Shown: piece by piece, positions 29,168 to 32,316 of the stretch
How positions within the stretch are numbered: position 1 is the stretch's first letter
Layout of the letters: each line of letters starts with the position of its first letter
Assembly: GCA_005881175.1 (NCBI GenBank)
Contig: VBEN01000038.1
Coordinates: 1 to 32,316 of the forward strand
DNA: 32,316 bases
Reading direction: 5' to 3'
Origin: Chloroflexota bacterium
GTDB taxonomy: Bacteria; Chloroflexota; Dormibacteria; CF-121
Made by a program: the position numbers and the translations under genes
The notes under the pieces: generated by a model
What the model saw: the letters and a program-made list of their open reading frames with translations, nothing else
Databases searched by the model: none
What the model was told of the DNA's origin: nothing

Positions 29168-30123
29168 ACGAACTCCTGCGAATAGAAGATCTCCATACCC
29201 AGTTTCACGTTCACGGGGGCACGGTCAAAGCGGTCGACGGCGTCAACCTGTCCATCCCCCCCAAGGCGACCGTCGGCCTGGTCGGCGAGTCCGGCTCGGG
29301 GAAGAGCATCACGGCGTTGTCGATCATGCGGCTGCTGGAGAAAAATGGCCGGATCACCGCCGGGCACGTCTGGTTTCGGGACCGAGACCTGGTCGCGCTC
29401 ACCGAAGAGGAGATGCGCGACGTGCGCGGCAATGACGTCTCGATGATCTTCCAGGAACCGATGACGGCCCTGAACCCGGTTTACACCTGCGGAGATCAGA
29501 TCGCGGAAGCGGTGCGATTGCACCAGAAAGTTGAGCCGAAGGCCGCCTTCGACCGGGCGATCGAGGTCTTACGCCTGGTCGGAATCTCGGACCCCAAGCG
29601 TCGTGCCAAGCAGTATCCGCACGAACTCTCCGGCGGGATGCGCCAGCGGGTCATGATCGCGATGGCGCTGTCCACGAATCCCGAGCTCCTGATCGCCGAC
29701 GAGCCGACGACCGCGCTCGACGTCACCATCCAGGCTCAGATCCTGAGACTGATGCGAAACCTCAAAGGGGAGTTCGGATCGGCCATCCTGCTGATCACGC
29801 ACGACCTGGGGGTGGTCGCAGAAATGTGCGACAGTGTGGCCGTCATGTATGCGGGGCAGATCGTTGAGCAGGCGACGACTATGGAATTGTTCACCAACCC
29901 CAAGCATCCCTATACGCAGGGACTGCTGGCGTCGATCCCACGCCTGGGGAAAAAGCAGGACCGGCTGCACGTCATCACCGGCAGCGTGCCGAACCCGCTG
30001 GCCCTCCCGCCCGGGTGTGCCTTCCGACCACGGTGCCCGGTCAAGGCGCCGCGCAGCGAGAGTGAGATTCCGCCATTGAAAGCCGTCGGCGCGGACCACC
30101 TCGTGGCGTGCTGGCAGTATTGA
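29164..30123 (+). CDS. Peptide ABC transporter ATPase, DppD/OppD type
   Basis: The product (319 aa) is a cytoplasmic ATPase subunit. It has Walker A GESGSGKS (41-48), Q-loop FQEPMTALNPVY, signature ELSGGMRQRVMIAMAL, Walker B LLIADEPTTALDVTIQ, and H-loop LLITHDLGVVAEMC. The C-terminal oligopeptide-transporter segment has HPYTQGLLASIPRLG and the Cys-rich PPGCAFRPRCPVKAP. The start is TTG 29164 inside TTGA, overlapping the DppC stop. No ATG or GTG occurs before the conserved LLRIEDLHTQF, so TTG is the best choice. It pairs with the next gene to form the heterodimeric ATPase. Confidence 0.94.
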   Translation: MNELLRIEDLHTQFHVHGGTVKAVDGVNLSIPPKATVGLVGESGSGKSITALSIMRLLEKNGRITAGHVWFRDRDLVALTEEEMRDVRGNDVSMIFQEPMTALNPVYTCGDQIAEAVRLHQKVEPKAAFDRAIEVLRLVGISDPKRRAKQYPHELSGGMRQRVMIAMALSTNPELLIADEPTTALDVTIQAQILRLMRNLKGEFGSAILLITHDLGVVAEMCDSVAVMYAGQIVEQATTMELFTNPKHPYTQGLLASIPRLGKKQDRLHVITGSVPNPLALPPGCAFRPRCPVKAPRSESEIPPLKAVGADHLVACWQY

Positions 30124-31130
30124 TGATCGGGCGCAAGAACCGGCCTGCCGTGGTTTCTCCCGATACCAACGGCGCCCTGCTCAAGGTCGATCACCTCGTC
30201 AAGTATTTCCCGATCAAGGGCGGGTTGCTGCAGACCACCGTGGCGAACGTCAAGGCGGTCGACGATGTGAGCTTTGACATCAAGCCGGGCGAGACCCTCG
30301 GCCTGATCGGTGAATCCGGTTCGGGTAAGTCCACCGTGGCGCGCACCATCTTGCGGCTGATCCCGCCCACGTCCGGTGATGCGTTTCTCGAGGGGCGGAG
30401 CATTTTCAAGGCGAACAAAAAAGAGCTGAACGAGATCCGGAGGGAGGTGCAGATCATCTTCCAGGATCCGTACGGTTCGCTGAACCCGCGCATGTCCGTG
30501 GGGGAGATCGTGGGGGAAGGCCTCCTCGTCCACGGCATCGGATCGACCCGCGAGCGGGAGCGAATCGTCAGCGAACTGCTCGAGGTCGTTGGGCTGCGCG
30601 GCCAGTACCGCGGCCGGTTTCCTCATGAGTTCAGCGGTGGCCAGCGGCAGCGCATCGGCATCGCCCGGGCGCTGGCGCTTCGGCCGAAACTCATCATTGC
30701 CGACGAGCCGGTCTCCGCCCTGGACGTGTCGATCCAGTCGCAGATCCTGAATCTGCTAGAAGACCTGCAGAACGAGTTCAACCTCACCTACCTGTTCGTC
30801 GCGCACAACATGGCGGTGGTCGAGCAGGTGAGCGATCGGATCGCCGTCATGTACCTCGGCAAGATCGTGGAACTGGCGCCCGCCGAGCAACTGTTGCGCA
30901 CCCCGCGGCACCCCTACACCAAGGCGCTGATCTCGGTCATTCCGATCCCGGATCCAACCATCAAGCGTGAGCAGACGGTGCTCAAAGGCGAAATTCCGAG
31001 CCCGACCAACCCGCCGTCGGGTTGTCACTTCCGCACCCGCTGCCCGATCGCGACGGATTATTGCGCCGAGGTCGAGCCACCACTGCGCGAGGTCGCCGCT
31101 GGCCAGTGGGCCGCCTGTCACTACGCCTGA
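30123..31130 (+). CDS. Peptide ABC transporter ATPase, DppF/OppF type
   Basis: The product (335 aa from ATG 30123, 1-nt overlap with the DppD stop) is the second ATPase. The N-terminal LLKVDHLVKYFPIKGG pattern is diagnostic of DppF/OppF. Walker A GESGSGKS is at 63-70; next come FQDPYGSLNPRMSV, signature EFSGGQRQRIGIARAL, Walker B LIIADEPVSALDVSIQ and H-loop LFVAHNMAVVEQ. The C-terminal tail has PSGCHFRTRCPIATDYC (three Cys) and ends WAACHYA. In-frame bases back to 30108 lie inside DppD and were excluded. It completes a binding protein-BCDF operon, so all parts of an importer are encoded together. Confidence 0.94.
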   Translation: MIGRKNRPAVVSPDTNGALLKVDHLVKYFPIKGGLLQTTVANVKAVDDVSFDIKPGETLGLIGESGSGKSTVARTILRLIPPTSGDAFLEGRSIFKANKKELNEIRREVQIIFQDPYGSLNPRMSVGEIVGEGLLVHGIGSTRERERIVSELLEVVGLRGQYRGRFPHEFSGGQRQRIGIARALALRPKLIIADEPVSALDVSIQSQILNLLEDLQNEFNLTYLFVAHNMAVVEQVSDRIAVMYLGKIVELAPAEQLLRTPRHPYTKALISVIPIPDPTIKREQTVLKGEIPSPTNPPSGCHFRTRCPIATDYCAEVEPPLREVAAGQWAACHYA

Positions 31131-31134
31131 ACTA

Positions 31135-31149
31135 ACCCTGGCTCAGGGT
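31135..31149. terminator. Short hairpin between convergent genes
   Basis: ACCCTG (31135-31140), loop GCT, CAGGGT (31144-31149), a 6-bp stem in the 20-bp gap between the DppF stop and the stop of the convergent membrane-protein gene. There is no T-tract on either strand, so it is at best a weak bidirectional terminator. Confidence 0.4.
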
Positions 31150-31150
31150 C

Positions 31151-31852
31151 CTAACGGGACTCGCTCTGCGAGCGGCGGCGAACCCGGGCCAGCCAGTCGC
31201 CCATGATCTCGCGCCGGCGCAGGCTGCGCCAGGTGTCGATCCAGCTTGCCACGAGCACTAGCGCCAGGGCCGCGGCACCGAGCGCGACGTCGAGCCGGCC
31301 TCGGTCCGGTGGCGTGGTGTTGTAGTGCGCCCAATAGGCGAACTCGCTGTCGTTGACACCCGAGATGCCGATGAATGCCACAGCCAGCAACGCCGCGGCG
31401 AGCCATAGCCGTCCGCGGCCGGCATAGCCGAGCCGGACCAGTCCCATCCCGGGCGTAAGCGACAGCGGCCAGACATCCTTCGGTTGAGCCAGCTTCGGCT
31501 CCCGGCCGCGCCGGGCGGCGAAGGCATCGACGGCGATCACCCAGCCGATCAGCCCCGCGTACCACCCGGTCGAGAGGAGGTCAACCGGCACGAAGGTAAA
31601 GGGGAATTTGCTGAAGCTGGGCGTAGTCAGGACGAAGCCGGCCCATCCGACCCAGCCGACGAGCGCCAGGCCGGCAGCGACGAGCCCCCAGCCGTGATAC
31701 GGTCGGGCGCTCTGGGTGACCGATGTCAGCAGGCCAAGCGCCATCAGCCAGGCGAGCGGGTTGGTCCACCCGAAAATCTGGTGGAGGTTGGCGACGTCGA
31801 CCGCGATCGTCCACGGCGTCAGCACGCTGAGGGCGGCCAGCCCGACGATCAT
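31151..31852 (-). CDS. Hypothetical polytopic membrane protein, possible frameshift at N-terminus
   Basis: The product (233 aa from ATG 31852) has about six hydrophobic segments: MIVGLAALSVLTPWTIAV, NPLAWLMALGLLTSV, WGLVAAGLALVGWVGWAGFVL, STGWYAGLIGWVIAVDAF, LWLAAALLAVAFIGISGV and LDVALGAAALALVLVASWID, ending in a basic Arg-rich tail. No family was recognised. In-frame sequence upstream of ATG 31852 reads GLQQVGGVVIRLSGRPPRDI without a start codon. Just before it, in another frame, ATG 31968 opens MRDDSTSVRNLVIGMLLVPG. Joining the two by one extra G near 31910 would give a natural N-terminal helix. The start is therefore uncertain. It is divergent from the MFS gene. Confidence 0.7.
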   Translation of the reverse strand: MIVGLAALSVLTPWTIAVDVANLHQIFGWTNPLAWLMALGLLTSVTQSARPYHGWGLVAAGLALVGWVGWAGFVLTTPSFSKFPFTFVPVDLLSTGWYAGLIGWVIAVDAFAARRGREPKLAQPKDVWPLSLTPGMGLVRLGYAGRGRLWLAAALLAVAFIGISGVNDSEFAYWAHYNTTPPDRGRLDVALGAAALALVLVASWIDTWRSLRRREIMGDWLARVRRRSQSESR

Positions 31853-31995
31853 GATGTCGCGAGGCGGACGGCCGGAGAGCCGAATTACTACGCCTCCGAC
31901 CTGCTGCAGCCCGGAACCAGCAGCATCCCGATGACGAGGTTGCGAACCGAGGTCGAGTCGTCGCGCATAAGGCTTCCACGAGTCTACGTTCTCGA

Positions 31996-32010
31996 TAAAA
32001 TCGCCCGGTG
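31996..32010 (+). promoter_or_regulatory. Candidate leaderless promoter of the MFS gene
   Basis: TAAAAT 31996-32001, six nt, then GTG 32008. A minus-strand hexamer TAGACT (31986-31981) lies close by and could serve the divergent gene. Confidence 0.55.
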
Positions 32011-32316
32011 TTTCGCGGTCGCCTCTGGCGTTATCCCGACTTCCTGAAGCTCTGGGCCGGTGAAACGGTCAGCGAATTTGGGAGCCAGGTGACCTTGCTT
32101 GCGGTTCCGACCGTGGCCATCCTGGCCCTCCACGCCGGTCCCTTTCAGGTTGGCGTGCTCTCGGCGCTCGAGTTCCTGGCGTTTCCCACCCTCGGGTTGG
32201 TCGCCGGCGTGTACGCCGACCGCTTGCGGCGCCGACCCATCATGATCGCTTGCGACATCGGGCGCCTGCTCGCGCTGGGATCAATCCCGATGGCCTTTCT
32301 CCTCGACGCCCTGACG
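32008..32316 (+). CDS. MFS transporter, N-terminal part (cut by window edge)
   Basis: This open frame of 103 codons runs off the right edge. It begins FRGRLWRYPDFLKLWAGETVSEFGSQVTLLAVP, shown by its parts YPDFLKLWAGE and EFGSQVTLLAVP, the usual start of MFS_3/EntS-like exporters (short basic N-terminus, then helix 1). Helix 2 ends at VGVLSALEFLAFPTLGLVAG, and motif A between helices 2 and 3 reads GVYADRLRRRPIM. Helix 3 is partly visible (GRLLALGSIPMAFLL). GTG 32008 is set by a TAAAAT hexamer six bases before it. These proteins export drugs, siderophores or other solutes by proton antiport; the substrate is not visible here. Confidence 0.88.
   Translation, partial: MFRGRLWRYPDFLKLWAGETVSEFGSQVTLLAVPTVAILALHAGPFQVGVLSALEFLAFPTLGLVAGVYADRLRRRPIMIACDIGRLLALGSIPMAFLLDALT

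Noticed and set aside
1-32316. tRNA, rRNA, CRISPR array, insertion sequence or integrase
   Set aside because: No cloverleaf, rRNA core, regularly spaced repeats, transposase or integrase motif was seen on either strand by eye; a tRNAscan or CRISPR search was not possible.

Overview
This is a GC-rich, gene-dense bacterial chromosomal window with 28 complete or nearly complete protein genes and a truncated gene at each end. No rRNA, tRNA, CRISPR array, insertion sequence or prophage was recognised. The gene content (MgtC, GH57/GT4/GT5 alpha-glucan enzymes, GT-C mannosyltransferase-like proteins, Dpp-type transporter), many GTG starts, and repeated TAnnnT hexamers 6-8 nt before start codons suggest an uncultured Chloroflexota/Dormibacterota- or Actinobacteria-like organism. 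That assignment is inference only.

Layout. (1) 1-5.4 kb: a truncated ABC-F ATPase (-), a small hypothetical gene, an isochorismatase-fold hydrolase (-), an MgtC membrane protein, a tiny promoter/SD/11-codon ORF/terminator unit, a crotonase pair resembling PaaF/PaaG (-), and a signal-peptide membrane protein. (2) 5.4-6.6 kb: a DUF5658 protein and a four-helix membrane protein, preceded by leader-like DNA. (3) 6.6-9.5 kb: an overlapping operon of Rrf2 regulator, two tandem ThiF/MoeB-type E1 enzymes and MTA phosphorylase, probably concerned with sulfur. (4) 9.6-16.4 kb: surface glycosylation, with a sugar-nucleotide epimerase carrying a CxxC insertion, a PH-like membrane protein, a PMT-type glycosyltransferase, a second large GT-C-like protein, a holin-4-like small membrane protein and a convergent PIG-V-like mannosyltransferase. 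(5) 16.4-25.2 kb: alpha-glucan metabolism, with an IMPase-type phosphatase, a GT4 transferase, a GH57 enzyme, a DUF488 protein, an orphan receiver protein, a membrane protein and a 1256-residue GH57 + beta-sandwich + GT5 glycogen-synthase fusion. (6) 25.3-31.1 kb: a complete five-gene peptide ABC transporter. (7) 31.1 kb to the end: a membrane protein (-) with a possible N-terminal frameshift, and the start of an MFS exporter.

How it works together. Most genes within a block overlap by 1-4 nt (TGATG, ATGA, GTGA, TTGA), so translation is probably coupled. Nine block-leading or single genes have a -10-like hexamer so close to the start codon that the mRNA would be leaderless. This led me to shorten several reading frames. 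The best candidates for something new are the GH57-GT5 fusion with its archaeal-looking GT4/GH57 neighbours, the paired E1 enzymes of which only one keeps the family cysteine, and the small transcription unit behind mgtC.
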